Origin: a virus
DNA: 22,542 nt
Virus record (IMG/VR): IMGVR_UViG_3300044984_002043
Span: 1-22,542 of that record
Direction: 5' to 3' (one strand)
Part shown: piece after piece, positions 11,389 through 19,617 of the stretch
Layout: each line of letters opens with the position of its first letter
Numbering within the stretch: the first letter of the stretch is position 1
Notes under the pieces: generated by a model
Databases searched by the model: none
What the model was told of the DNA's origin: nothing
What the model saw: only the letters and a program-made list of their open reading frames with translations
Position numbers and translations under genes: made by a program

Positions 11389-11652
11389 ATGGCAATAACT
11401 GATGCGCAAGTGGATGAAATGGTGAGGAAGCTGCGGATCGCCTTTGGCGTGGAAACGACTGACGATCTGGTGAAGGAAATGGTGAACCGCTTCCTCGGCT
11501 GGAAACTGCCGAAGGACTTTGCCCCGGACGCTGGGGTTTCGTTTAATCCTCCGGTTAATCCCGAATGGTGGCCGATTGGCACAAACCTGTTTCACGATGG
11601 GCAAGCCAAAGAAATGGTGAGGCACATGCTCGGGGTGTCGAACGCAATATAG
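11389..11652 (+). CDS. Cassette 10-like gene: conserved phage protein (87 aa)
   Basis: ATG 11389 follows AAGGAG. The protein reads MVRKLRIAFGVETTDDLVKE in its first half and FAPDAGVSFNPPVNPEWWPI then GTNLFHDGQAKEMV in the second. The 'KDFAPD.GI.F.PP......WP.GTNLL...QA' pattern is common among small phage accessory proteins of unknown function. It follows attC10, but no full attC closes it; a lone ACCCAAC half site at 11674 may be the remnant. It may be the last, truncated cassette or a native phage gene. Confidence 0.65.
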   Translation: MAITDAQVDEMVRKLRIAFGVETTDDLVKEMVNRFLGWKLPKDFAPDAGVSFNPPVNPEWWPIGTNLFHDGQAKEMVRHMLGVSNAI

Positions 11653-11666
11653 ACACAAAAAACGGT

Positions 11667-11684
11667 GCATAACACCCAACGAAG
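11667..11684 (+). other. Possible truncated attC left boxes
   Basis: GCATAAC (11667-11673) and ACCCAAC (11674-11680) both match the left-box pattern, and the second fits RYYYAAC exactly. No right box follows before the next gene at 11691. If real, this is the broken right border of the array. Confidence 0.35.
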
Positions 11685-11690
11685 GCAGAA

Positions 11691-11900
11691 ATGCACACAA
11701 TGTTCCTCACCCGCGCCGACCTGACTGAGCTTACCGGATACCAGCGCCCTGCCGCGATGATGCGCTGGCTGACGCAGTATGGGTATCCGTATGCCGTCGG
11801 GTCAGACGGCTGGCCGAGGGTGATGGTGGACGCGGTTCGTGCTAGGCTGATCGGCTTGCAGTCCATCCAGAAACCCGAGCCGAGGTTGCGCCTTGCGTAA
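11691..11900 (+). CDS. Excisionase-like DUF4224 protein
   Basis: The 69-residue protein has the DUF4224 signature: MFLTRADLTELTGYQRPAAM then RWLTQYGYPYAVGSDGWPRV. These small winged-helix proteins usually precede a tyrosine integrase and are thought to act as its excisionase or directionality factor. AAGG lies just upstream of ATG 11691; ATG 11700 is an alternative. Its stop overlaps the integrase start by eight bases. Confidence 0.8.
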   Translation: MHTMFLTRADLTELTGYQRPAAMMRWLTQYGYPYAVGSDGWPRVMVDAVRARLIGLQSIQKPEPRLRLA

Positions 11901-12837
11901 ATTGCCCGTCAGGATGTATCTGAAATCCGGCCGCTACTACTACGTCCACCAAAACAAGTGGAAGTCGCTGTCGAAAGATTACCGCGAAGCGCTGATCGAA
12001 TACGCCGCGTTGATGGCCGATCCGCTCAGTGGCGGCATGACCGAACTGCTCGACAACTGGCTGGCCGATTGCCAGGTCAAGGCCTCGACGCGCATTACCT
12101 ACCAATCCGCCATCGAATCGAAGATCAAGCCGGCATTCGTTGAGTTTCACCCGTCGCAAGTCACCGCGCCAGTGATCGCGCAGTTCCTCGATCACCACAA
12201 AGCGCACCCAAACATGGCCAACATCATGCGCACCATCCTCAAGATGGTATTCGACCGCGCCGTGCTGTTCGGGCTGGCGCAGTCCAACCCCGTCACCAGC
12301 GTCCCGAAGTTCAAGGAACGCAAGCGCACCCGCTACATGACCGACGCCGAATTCCACGCGATCCGCGATCAGGCCGAGCCGATCCTGCAATCGATCATGG
12401 ATATTTGCTACTACACCGGCCAGCGCATCAGTGACGTGCTGAAAATCCAGATGGCCGACATCACCGGCGACACGCTTTACATCAAGCAGGAAAAAACCGG
12501 CAAGGAACTGAATATCACCATCACGCATGAGCTGCGCAGCGCCATCGAGGCCGTCAAGCCGGGGAATATTCGCGGGCAGTTTCCGTTGTTCGGCCGGCGC
12601 GTCAGATACGCCCGCGCGCGCGCCTGGTTCGTCAAGGCGGCGCAGGATGCCGGCATCGCCGACGTGCGCCTGCATGACCTCAGATCGAAGTCGATCACCG
12701 AAGCCGAAAAGCAGGGCATCGACGGCCAAACCCTCGCCGGCCACACCGACCGCAAGATGACCGAGCGCTACATCCGCGACCGTGAATTACCCGTCGCCAC
12801 CCCGCCAAAAATGGCGAAGAAAAAGGCAACTTCTTAG
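11893..12837 (+). CDS. int: Phage tyrosine integrase
   Basis: The 314-residue protein has the tyrosine-recombinase residues Arg178 (TGQRISD), Lys201, His261-x-x-Arg264 (HDLRSK), His284 (GHTDRK) and nucleophile Tyr293 (TERYIRD). The N-terminus has an AP2-like strand set (MYLKSGRYYYVHQNKWKSLS) and a SAM-like core-binding domain at about 50-140. TTG 11893 is taken as start because MRKLP is the usual beginning of this family. It lacks the extra helix region diagnostic of integron integrases, so it should integrate the phage rather than move the cassettes. The stop lies inside the terminator hairpin. Confidence 0.9.
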   Translation: MRKLPVRMYLKSGRYYYVHQNKWKSLSKDYREALIEYAALMADPLSGGMTELLDNWLADCQVKASTRITYQSAIESKIKPAFVEFHPSQVTAPVIAQFLDHHKAHPNMANIMRTILKMVFDRAVLFGLAQSNPVTSVPKFKERKRTRYMTDAEFHAIRDQAEPILQSIMDICYYTGQRISDVLKIQMADITGDTLYIKQEKTGKELNITITHELRSAIEAVKPGNIRGQFPLFGRRVRYARARAWFVKAAQDAGIADVRLHDLRSKSITEAEKQGIDGQTLAGHTDRKMTERYIRDRELPVATPPKMAKKKATS

Positions 12838-12859
12838 AAATCTAAGAAATCGCCTTTTT
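12820..12859. terminator. Bidirectional terminator between int and late operon
   Basis: AAAAAGGC and TTCTTAGA pair with TCTAAGAA and GCCTTTTT, a long near-perfect stem with T-tracts on both strands. It separates the convergent integrase gene and late lysis genes. The stem also holds two copies of the TTCTTAGAA-type repeat seen further on. Confidence 0.85.
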
Positions 12860-13035
12860 TATCCTTTACAAATCATAGCGTTATAAGCGCGTAATGTACG
12901 CGAAGATTTCCAAAGCAATCGGGCCTACTGCTTTGAATCAAAAATGATCTGTATAGCGTTATTTTCTAAGAATTACCCTCATTCTACCAGCCGCAAACCC
13001 GCGTGGTTGCGATGGGTGGTTTCAAATCTTAGAAA
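12831..13035. other. Candidate attP region with short repeats
   Basis: This gene-free stretch runs on to 13126. ATAGCGTTAT occurs twice (12875-12884, 12953-12962). The TTCTTAGAA/TTCTAAGAA motif occurs four times (12831, 12841, 12964, 13027). It is AT-rich and directly follows int. Phage attachment sites with integrase arm-type repeats look like this and sit here in lambda. The crossover core cannot be placed without the host site. Confidence 0.5.
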
Positions 13036-13126
13036 GCAAAACAGGCCGCTGGCGCATCAAAAACAGCACGGCAATATCAACACCCCACCCACCCAAAAAT
13101 AACCGCACACACGCCGATCTGTACGG

Positions 13127-13324
13127 TCAGTCTTGCGGCTCCGGGCCTTCGCCCCACTTGTGTGTTTTGAGTGGCACGAAGTCGGTGCAATGTTCGCCGA
13201 CTTGCGGCGACTGGTAATGCCGTCCCCAGCCGACGAGCGGCACTGGCACGTTGAAATCGCTTTTTTGGCATTTCGTGACGAGCACGCACGCCCAGCCGTG
13301 GCAGATGTTGACGACGGGCCTCAT
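13127..13324 (-). CDS. Small Cys-containing protein after the holin
   Basis: ATG 13324 overlaps the holin stop (ATGA). The 65-residue product (ICHGWACVLVTKCQKSDFNV, then VGEHCTDFVPLKTHKWGEG) has four Cys and no membrane span. It is the last gene of the late operon. Comparable small conserved proteins occur at the end of phage lysis modules, function unknown. An overlapping frame (13077-13373) is a shadow. Confidence 0.6.
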   Translation of the reverse strand: MRPVVNICHGWACVLVTKCQKSDFNVPVPLVGWGRHYQSPQVGEHCTDFVPLKTHKWGEGPEPQD

Positions 13325-13818
13325 TTTGCTGCCAGCAGGTCACTCTTGACCTGGCTGCCGTGACTACTACCAAAGTAATAGTTGAGCACCGCGCCGAATC
13401 CTGCCGACAGCGCGCCGAGCAGGATGAGCAGCGATTGCTGGTCGCTGACTTTCAGCACGTCGAGCATCATGGATACCAGGATGCCGAAGAATCCCGCCAC
13501 GATCACCAGCGCCAGCACACCCGGCACCCATGAGCCGGTGGTCATCTGCATCTTGCGGGCGCTGTCGCGGTCGGCGGCATCGATGCGCTCAAGGTCGATC
13601 TTGTTTTGCTCGATAAAGCGCCGGAAGTCGATTTCCGCCAGCTTGATCGAGGCGATCTGGTCGGCAGACATCTTGCCGCTGTTGAGTACATCGCTGACAG
13701 CTTCGACAGTCTTTTCCTGAATGCCGAGCTTGTCGGCAAGGAAGGCGGCAGCAGCGCCCCCGAGCGGGCCGCCCAGGGCAGTGCCGATCAGTGGTGCGAG
13801 TTCTTTTAGCCAGTTCAT
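13321..13818 (-). CDS. Holin (3TM family)
   Basis: The 165-residue protein begins MNWLKELAPLIGTALGGPLG with a hydrophobic glycine-rich segment (about 7-30). A charged helix follows (about 35-95, including EIDFRRFIEQNKIDLERIDA), then two strong membrane spans, WVPGVLALVIVAGFFGILVS and LLILLGALSAGFGAVLNYYF. This is the GTA-type three-TM holin pattern. It would form the membrane lesion that releases the adjacent endolysin. ATG 13818 overlaps the endolysin stop. Confidence 0.8.
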   Translation of the reverse strand: MNWLKELAPLIGTALGGPLGGAAAAFLADKLGIQEKTVEAVSDVLNSGKMSADQIASIKLAEIDFRRFIEQNKIDLERIDAADRDSARKMQMTTGSWVPGVLALVIVAGFFGILVSMMLDVLKVSDQQSLLILLGALSAGFGAVLNYYFGSSHGSQVKSDLLAAK

Positions 13819-14267
13819 ACAATCCCCTTTACATAAGTCGCTTTCTGCCCAGGCTTGAAGATCGCCGTCAGTACCATGCGCTCCGCTTCGTGGCCTTCTT
13901 CTGGGAAGGCGATATGCGTCCACGTGCCCTCGTAGATCAACTTCGACCAGCCGATTCCGGGATGCGCGATGATGCGCTGGCAGACTTCGCGCGGCGTGAT
14001 GCCGGGCACATGGAAATCGGCAGCCAATCCCTTCAGGTGGTCGCTTTTACTGCTGCCGCCTACCGCCACATTCAGTGCAAAACCGCGATAGCCGCTGGTA
14101 ATCAGCAACGGCAGCATGAACAGATGCCGCACGCGCTCCAATCCATGCGCCAGCGTGTGCAGGTTCGATAGCACCGTATGATCGACCGGCATGTTGTTGA
14201 TGCCGTGGCGCAGCGCGTAATCGCTGGCGATCAGTTCTTCCAGCGTGACATGCTCGGTAAGGTTCAT
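13815..14267 (-). CDS. Peptidase M15 endolysin
   Basis: The 150-residue protein matches the M15A fold. The zinc motif SKSDHLKGLAADFH supplies His77 and Asp84, and TWTHIAF supplies His118. An N-terminal LTEHVTLEELIASDYALRHG is typical of phage members. Such enzymes cut the peptide cross-links of peptidoglycan. It lies between a small conserved gene and the holin in the lysis module. No signal peptide is seen, so export would depend on the holin. ATG 14267 overlaps the upstream stop. Confidence 0.85.
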   Translation of the reverse strand: MNLTEHVTLEELIASDYALRHGINNMPVDHTVLSNLHTLAHGLERVRHLFMLPLLITSGYRGFALNVAVGGSSKSDHLKGLAADFHVPGITPREVCQRIIAHPGIGWSKLIYEGTWTHIAFPEEGHEAERMVLTAIFKPGQKATYVKGIV

Positions 14268-14476
14268 GGCCGGTATACCTTCGGTAATTGCGTGCGCAAC
14301 AGTTCTGCGTTGTAGGAGGCTTCGCAGTGCGCCGCCTCCCAAAAGAACACGGCATCGATGAGGCGAATCAGAGGGGTGTTTTGAGTGCGCCAGGCGCGGG
14401 CGCTCAGGGTTTCATCGGCCATGCCGCCCGCCAAGGTGTTTGCTACTTGATCCAGCGCGATCAGCACCTGTTTCAC
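14264..14476 (-). CDS. Small conserved lysis-region protein (70 aa)
   Basis: The product starts KQVLIALDQVANTLAGGMAD, continues ETLSARAWR and ends with an FFWEAAHCEASYNAE motif. This pattern recurs just before endolysin genes in many proteobacterial phages and has no firmly assigned function. ATG 14476 overlaps the fibre-assembly stop, so it is in the same operon. Confidence 0.6.
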   Translation of the reverse strand: MKQVLIALDQVANTLAGGMADETLSARAWRTQNTPLIRLIDAVFFWEAAHCEASYNAELLRTQLPKVYRP

Positions 14477-14964
14477 GGGATCACCCAGATAGCCGCCTGG
14501 GCGGCGCCGGCCAGCATCAGCGCCTCACGTAGCTCATATTTGCTTGCCTGAATGACGGTGTTATCCGCCAATACCCAGTTCACCGTTGGCGCGGGGTCTT
14601 GTGGCAGGCCGTCAAGCGCAACGACGGCGCGCGCCATTCGGCCTTGCGAAGTCTCGTCGCCATCGAAGGTGTTACCGGATTGCGTCGTCACGGTAATAGC
14701 GGCAACCTGCGCTGTACGAGTAGCTTTCGCGGCATCTCGTATTTGCTCGGGAGTTTTGACGGGTTCGACATACTCAGCAATCGGCCCGAACTCCCCCGCT
14801 ACGGCACGGGCAAACAAGTCGCGGCCATACTCATAGTCGTAAGTTGGACTCGCTCCGAAAGGCACAAAATCGTCGTCAAGTTCATCAAAATCAACATCCA
14901 TAAAAACTATCGTGTGTGATACGTTTCCCCATTGGAGATTCTTGACTGCGTTAGCTGTTCTCAT
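14473..14964 (-). CDS. Tail fibre assembly-type protein with DUF4376
   Basis: ATG 14964 overlaps the fibre stop (TAATG). The 163-residue protein has an N-terminal part of unknown fold with an acidic patch (DVDFDELDDDF). Its C-terminal half resembles DUF4376 (about residues 85-160: VTTQSGNTFDGDETSQGRMA, ending AIWVIP), common in proteins encoded next to tail fibres. A role in fibre folding or attachment is inferred. Confidence 0.7.
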   Translation of the reverse strand: MRTANAVKNLQWGNVSHTIVFMDVDFDELDDDFVPFGASPTYDYEYGRDLFARAVAGEFGPIAEYVEPVKTPEQIRDAAKATRTAQVAAITVTTQSGNTFDGDETSQGRMARAVVALDGLPQDPAPTVNWVLADNTVIQASKYELREALMLAGAAQAAIWVIP

Positions 14965-15695
14965 TATGCGATCCTTTGTAGAACTGCGGATGATCCGTCT
15001 AAAACAATGCCCCCAGTTATATTCCGCCATGTGCCGCTAACGGTAGCGCCGCAGTTATGTGCAGTTGATCCCCCCGCCCATGTTGCGAGGTTTGCCTTAT
15101 TCGATCCAGAACCATTACTTCCGAGATGTATAGAACCCAAACCCAAGCTGGCATTTATGTCTGTCGACACCTTCCCCGCTAATGCAGTGTCTGTGGCGTA
15201 GTAGCTCCCATGCTGCCCGTCCAGTAAATCTGCATCCAGCCCACTGCCCGCGCCGGTGGCGATACTGCCCACCGTGATGAACTTCACGCCGTCCGAGTAG
15301 CAGATCGCCAGCTTGCCGGCGGCGAGGGCTTTCGTCGTCGCGCCATCAATCGTTTCGCTCCCGCTTGGGTCGATGGTGATGGTGCCTGCGCCGTTGTTCC
15401 AAACCGCAAAGGCGAAGCCATCGCCTAGCGTGGCGGCAGCGGTGAGCGAGAGGCTCCATGTGCCTGAGCAGTCGATCACCTTGCCCTTGTCGGCAGCGAC
15501 CAGCGTGTAAGCGCCGGTCTTGGTCAGGCTGTCGTTGAGGATCGCGCCGAGGGCGGAAAGGGCGGCGACTTTATCGGTGCTGCTGGTGCCGAGCAGTTCG
15601 GAGATGAAGGTGCGCTGCGAGGTGATGGCCGTCTTGAATTGGCCTTCGGTAATGCCTGCGCCGGTGAAGTCCGATGAAGGGGGAAGGGTTGTCAT
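14964..15695 (-). CDS. Tail fibre / receptor-binding protein
   Basis: The 243-residue protein contains repeated small-residue strands (ITIDPSGSETIDGATTKALA) and the motif LDADLLDGQHGSYYATD, seen in many phage fibres and pyocin-like tails. The C-terminus (WRNITGGIVLDGSSAVLQRIA) is short. It starts ten bases after the J-like gene stop. It probably forms the distal fibre trimer that meets the host surface; the receptor cannot be told. Confidence 0.75.
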   Translation of the reverse strand: MTTLPPSSDFTGAGITEGQFKTAITSQRTFISELLGTSSTDKVAALSALGAILNDSLTKTGAYTLVAADKGKVIDCSGTWSLSLTAAATLGDGFAFAVWNNGAGTITIDPSGSETIDGATTKALAAGKLAICYSDGVKFITVGSIATGAGSGLDADLLDGQHGSYYATDTALAGKVSTDINASLGLGSIHLGSNGSGSNKANLATWAGGSTAHNCGATVSGTWRNITGGIVLDGSSAVLQRIA

Positions 15696-15704
15696 GCTGT
15701 CTCC

Positions 15705-18353
15705 TTAATACATCCACATCTGCGTGGTGTCCGTGGCATCCCACATCAACGTGGTATCCACCGCGTTCCACATGTAATCGGCGAAGCCGCCGTAACCAAT
15801 CGTTACCCACGGCCCGCGCGTCATGCCCACCGCCGCAATGCGCACGATGGTGGCATTGCCATAGATCGCAATGGCGGTGTAGTTGCTGCTCGACGGTTCG
15901 CCGGTGCGCGTCCAGGTCTCGCCGTCGCTCGATTGCTCGATCAGGTAGTGATCCGCGCCCGGTGCGGGCCGCCACGACAGCAGCATCTGTTCCGGTGCAC
16001 CGACCTGACTCCATGCCGTCAAGCCTTCGATGACCGGGGCCGTCCAGCGCGTTTCAAGCTGGCTGTATTGGGCGGGCGCAGGCGTCAGGCCATCTTCGGC
16101 GGTATGCACGCTGGCGTCTTCGTTGACGCACTCGATCTCAACCTGCTCAAGCCCGCGCGGTCGCACCGCCAGCACGCGGGCCGGCTGCCGCCATGTTTCT
16201 CCGAGGCCGAAGACGACGTGTGTGCGTTCCTCGTTTCCGCCGACGTAGGGCGTGAAGACCGGGGCGCTGCCCAGCACCACCTGATGCGCTTCCGCGCCAG
16301 CGGTCACGGCAATCGGGCCGTCGATGCCGCCGTTGCGCTTGCGCAGGCCGACGTAATGCGTGCCGCTGCCCCAGACGGGCGGCTCGGTGAGCGTCAGCGT
16401 CAGGCTGCCGGCATCCCAGGCTGTCGCCTCGCTGCTCTGCCCCCAGGCGGGCATGTCATGGCTGATGGCGATGAGGTCGCCGAAGGAAGGAATGAATCCT
16501 TCCATGTCGGTGCTGAAGCGGATCAGCTTGCGGCGGTAGCGGTTGCAGGCGGATTCGTACATTCCTTCGCGGAAAGCCTGCGTGCGATCCGTCACCCCGA
16601 AATATTCGATTTTCACCGGCTTGCTGGCCGTGCTGCCCGTCAGCTTGGCCTGCACGCGGCGCTGTGCCCAGACGACATCATCGAAATAGCTGACTTCGAC
16701 GGCATCGGCCTGCGCCTCGCTCGGGGTGAGGTATTGCACCTGGAAGCTGCCGCGCACGATGTTGCGCATCGAGAACAGCGCCACCGGCGTGGTCTGCGCC
16801 TGGTCACGGCTGAAGCGGATGATGCCGCCCTGCATGAATGGATAGGCGCGGCCCGCTCGGGCGATCTTCGTCAGGGCTTCCCAGAATGAAATCGTGCTGT
16901 CGAATCTCCCGTTGAATTCATCGCCACGGGCGGCCCAGATGGCATGCAGCGCCAGCAGGCCATCCAGATCGACGCGGGTTTCGACTAGCCCGGCACCCCA
17001 CACGCTATCGGTGCAGGCATTCGCCAGCGCCCAGGCGATGCTGGTGGTGGCGAGGTTCGTGCCGAAAGCGGTGCCGCTCCAGGCCGGCAGCTTGCGCGTG
17101 CAGATCACGTTGATCTTGCGTGAGGCTTGCGCCGACAGGTTGTTCGTCGCGCGCATACGCAAAGCGATCAAGGTCACGTCGCCGAAGTCGCGCGTGCCGG
17201 GCAGGTAGGCGCGCAGGCCCGCCCAGGCGATGTCGTTGCCATAGCGGGAATCGGTGGACTTCGTGCTGGTACGCTTGACGCGCACTTCGTAGCGACCGGA
17301 CGTGACGCTGTAACGCTTCGACACCCGTTGCGGGGTGGTAGTCGCTGCTGTCAGCGATTCGCTGCCGAGGGTGGTGTAAGTTCCTGCGCCGATGGGTGCG
17401 CCCACGTCGTCAATCTCGCGCGCCTCGACCGTCCATGTCACGGCCACTGACGACAACCCGCCCGCGTCGTTGGCGTAATACAGGCCACGCGCAAAAACAA
17501 AATCGAGGCCCAGCGCATTCGCCTCTGTTGCGGCGGCATTCGCCACGAAGGGGCCGAGGTAAGTGTTGTATTCCATCTCCGCGCCGGCCACCTCGACGCT
17601 GGTGGTGACGTTGGTCGGAAACAGCGTCACTGCGCCATGCGGGCCGATGGTTTCGCTGGTGATTTCCTCCCAACTGGTGATGGCCGTGTCTTCGATGCGG
17701 ATGGCGTCGATATCGTATTCGCCCGCGCCGATGCACAGCAGCGAGTAGAGGAACTGCTCGTTGCCGGCGTACTCGGTATATGGCTGGCTGGCGTAGTCGG
17801 GGAAGCACATCAGCCGCCCGTATTGCACCGGGATGGCCGCATCCAGCCGCGCCATGTTGCCTTGCGCTTGCAGGTTGTAGGTTGGCGACGGGGCCGCCAT
17901 CGCGGCGGCCTGTTGCGCGGTGGTGCCTTTCGGGGCACTAGTGCCGCCGGCGACGACGTTGATGAGCGCATTACCCACCAGGCTGATGCCGGCCCCCAGC
18001 ACCGTCTGCCCGAGGGCAGTGGCCAGAAATCCACCCTGCGTGATGCCGATGAATGCCTGCATATACGGGGCCACAATCATCAGCGCAATCGACAGCACCA
18101 GCTTCAGCGGATTCGATCCGCCCCCGCCACCGCCGCCTCGCGGCAGGAAGATGATAGCCACCAGATCATCGGCGACGACTTCGCGGCCCCAGCCTTCGCG
18201 CAAGACCGCCTGGCCGTTGAGCAGGATGATAAAGGGCGCGACGGCCATCTGCGGCGCGAGGGTGGCCAGCGTACCGCCCACCTCGATCTGGCGCTGCTCG
18301 CGGCCTTGCAGCGGGTGGAAGGGGTTGCGGACAACCACCAGTGTGGCGTTCAT
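15705..18353 (-). CDS. J-like tail tip / host-specificity protein
   Basis: The 882-residue protein is the usual large tip protein of lambda-like tails. A ubiquitin-like N-terminal part (about 1-75) is followed by a run of seven Gly (RGGGGGGGSNP, about 81-91) and a hydrophobic segment (LVLSIALMIVAPYMQAFIG). The long central region (FSTDMEGFIPSFGDLIAISH, AFREGMYESACNRYRRK) resembles phage hub domains. A fibronectin-III-like domain lies near the end, then MWNAVDTT and MWDATDTT repeats. It forms the hub that contacts the receptor. ATG 18353 overlaps the peptidase stop. Confidence 0.85.
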   Translation of the reverse strand: MNATLVVVRNPFHPLQGREQRQIEVGGTLATLAPQMAVAPFIILLNGQAVLREGWGREVVADDLVAIIFLPRGGGGGGGSNPLKLVLSIALMIVAPYMQAFIGITQGGFLATALGQTVLGAGISLVGNALINVVAGGTSAPKGTTAQQAAAMAAPSPTYNLQAQGNMARLDAAIPVQYGRLMCFPDYASQPYTEYAGNEQFLYSLLCIGAGEYDIDAIRIEDTAITSWEEITSETIGPHGAVTLFPTNVTTSVEVAGAEMEYNTYLGPFVANAAATEANALGLDFVFARGLYYANDAGGLSSVAVTWTVEAREIDDVGAPIGAGTYTTLGSESLTAATTTPQRVSKRYSVTSGRYEVRVKRTSTKSTDSRYGNDIAWAGLRAYLPGTRDFGDVTLIALRMRATNNLSAQASRKINVICTRKLPAWSGTAFGTNLATTSIAWALANACTDSVWGAGLVETRVDLDGLLALHAIWAARGDEFNGRFDSTISFWEALTKIARAGRAYPFMQGGIIRFSRDQAQTTPVALFSMRNIVRGSFQVQYLTPSEAQADAVEVSYFDDVVWAQRRVQAKLTGSTASKPVKIEYFGVTDRTQAFREGMYESACNRYRRKLIRFSTDMEGFIPSFGDLIAISHDMPAWGQSSEATAWDAGSLTLTLTEPPVWGSGTHYVGLRKRNGGIDGPIAVTAGAEAHQVVLGSAPVFTPYVGGNEERTHVVFGLGETWRQPARVLAVRPRGLEQVEIECVNEDASVHTAEDGLTPAPAQYSQLETRWTAPVIEGLTAWSQVGAPEQMLLSWRPAPGADHYLIEQSSDGETWTRTGEPSSSNYTAIAIYGNATIVRIAAVGMTRGPWVTIGYGGFADYMWNAVDTTLMWDATDTTQMWMY

Positions 18354-18736
18354 GGCAGCCTCCGGTAGTACCCAAGCACGCGCCAACCGCCCAGCTTCAG
18401 CGAGGCCACATCCTGACAGACGACGCCATGACCTTGCACACAATGCAGGATCGCGCCGCCATTGGCATCGACATACAGGCCGACGTGTGAGGCGCGTGAC
18501 GACTTGCCGATCAGCGCCGCATCGCCTTCGCTGGGCTTGAGGATCAAGGCCCAGTGCGATTTCTCGGCATGGCTTTCGAAGGCACGACTACAGGCCAGCC
18601 GGTTGCAGGCATCGACATCAACCGGCGGCACCTCCAGATGAAACTGTTCGCGCCAGACGCGCCGCACGAAGGCCCAGCAATCATTCTCGGCAGCGACCCA
18701 CGGCTCGCCGATGTAAGCGTTGGCCCAATGTGTCAT
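18350..18736 (-). CDS. NlpC/P60 (C40) tail peptidase
   Basis: The 128-residue protein has the catalytic NDCWAF with Cys20 and the His motif SHVGLYVD with His84. C40 tail peptidases, as in lambda gpK, cut peptidoglycan locally during DNA entry. It sits between a DUF1833 protein and the J-like gene, a standard order in this tail type. ATG 18736 overlaps the upstream stop. Confidence 0.85.
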   Translation of the reverse strand: MTHWANAYIGEPWVAAENDCWAFVRRVWREQFHLEVPPVDVDACNRLACSRAFESHAEKSHWALILKPSEGDAALIGKSSRASHVGLYVDANGGAILHCVQGHGVVCQDVASLKLGGWRVLGYYRRLP

Positions 18737-19254
18737 GTGATGAGGCCGGGGAACACTTCGCTGGAATATTCCAGACGCGGAAACTTGAGATTCGCCAGCG
18801 AACCGAAACCGGCCACGGCGCGCACCTTGAAAGGGTCGGCGGTGATCGAGTGGATCGTCAACTCCAATGGCGGATCATTCTCCGGCCCACTCAAATCGTC
18901 AGACAGGTAGGCGCGATAAATCACCGTGATGGTTTCGGTGCTGCCCATCGCCGCCTCGATGTTGGCGAGAATTTCGCGCGACACGTTGTCGATTTCAATC
19001 ACGCACTGCGGCACGCCATCCATATCCACTTCGGGCGGGATCAGGTTGAAGGCGAAGCCGACGAAGGTCACGGCGGTCGAGGCATCGCGCGCCGCTGTCG
19101 CTTCCTTGGTGGCAGTCAGGTCGTGGAAGTCGCGCACGACATAAATCGGCACGGTGAAATTCGGGTGGTAGATTTCCAGCGTGTGATAGATGATCTGGTC
19201 GGCCGGCGCGCTGGCGTAGGCTTCCTTGATGGCTTCGGAGAGGGTGGTATCCAT
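18733..19254 (-). CDS. DUF1833 minor tail protein
   Basis: The 173-residue protein matches the DUF1833 pattern: MDTTLSEAIKEAYASAPAD, HTLEIYHPNF, IEIDNVSREILANIEAA and VIYRAYLSDDLSGPENDPPL. It is a tail-tip component found between the tape measure and C40 genes. ATG 19254 shares one base with the upstream TGA. Exact position in the virion is unknown. Confidence 0.85.
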   Translation of the reverse strand: MDTTLSEAIKEAYASAPADQIIYHTLEIYHPNFTVPIYVVRDFHDLTATKEATAARDASTAVTFVGFAFNLIPPEVDMDGVPQCVIEIDNVSREILANIEAAMGSTETITVIYRAYLSDDLSGPENDPPLELTIHSITADPFKVRAVAGFGSLANLKFPRLEYSSEVFPGLIT

Positions 19255-19616
19255 CAGCGCACCTCCATCGTGGCGGAAACCGACCAACTCAGATCCATGC
19301 GCGCCGCCTTGAATGGGCCTTCGAAGCGCGCTTCTTTGGATTCCAGCAGGGTATTGCCGCCGACGGCCAGATCAACAGTGAACCACGCCGCACCGCCGGC
19401 AATGCCGGCAGCCGCATCATCAAACCAATCGCGCAGGATATCGAGTTGCGCATCGGTCAATAGCCAGGAAACCGATACCTTGTCGTTGCGCGCGGTAGTG
19501 CGGCGGCGCACGCGCGGCGCACCGACTTCCATCTCGGTGCGAATCGTCTGGTCGCCAGGGTTGAGGGCATACCCCGATGCGAGCGGGACAGGGAGGGTTG
19601 CAGGCCAGCTTGCCAT
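19254..19616 (-). CDS. Minor tail protein, distal-tail type
   Basis: The 120-residue protein (WPATLPVPLASGYALNPGDQ, VRRRTTARNDKVSVSW) is typical of the small conserved protein encoded just after the tape measure in DUF1833-type tails. ATG 19616 lies one base past the tape-measure stop. Likely a distal tail component; no enzyme motif. Confidence 0.75.
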   Translation of the reverse strand: MASWPATLPVPLASGYALNPGDQTIRTEMEVGAPRVRRRTTARNDKVSVSWLLTDAQLDILRDWFDDAAAGIAGGAAWFTVDLAVGGNTLLESKEARFEGPFKAARMDLSWSVSATMEVR

Positions 19617-19617
19617 A

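Noticed and set aside
11842-12744. 300-residue open frame on the minus strand
   Set aside because: Shadow of the integrase gene, whose catalytic residues are all in place on the plus strand.
11893-12837. Idea that this recombinase is an integron integrase
   Set aside because: No IntI-specific extra helix region is seen, the N-terminus is of the phage MRKLP type, and a DUF4224 excisionase-like gene precedes it.
15933-16889. 318-residue open frame on the plus strand
   Set aside because: Shadow of the J-like gene; no ribosome binding site and Arg/Ala/His-rich composition typical of antisense GC-rich frames.
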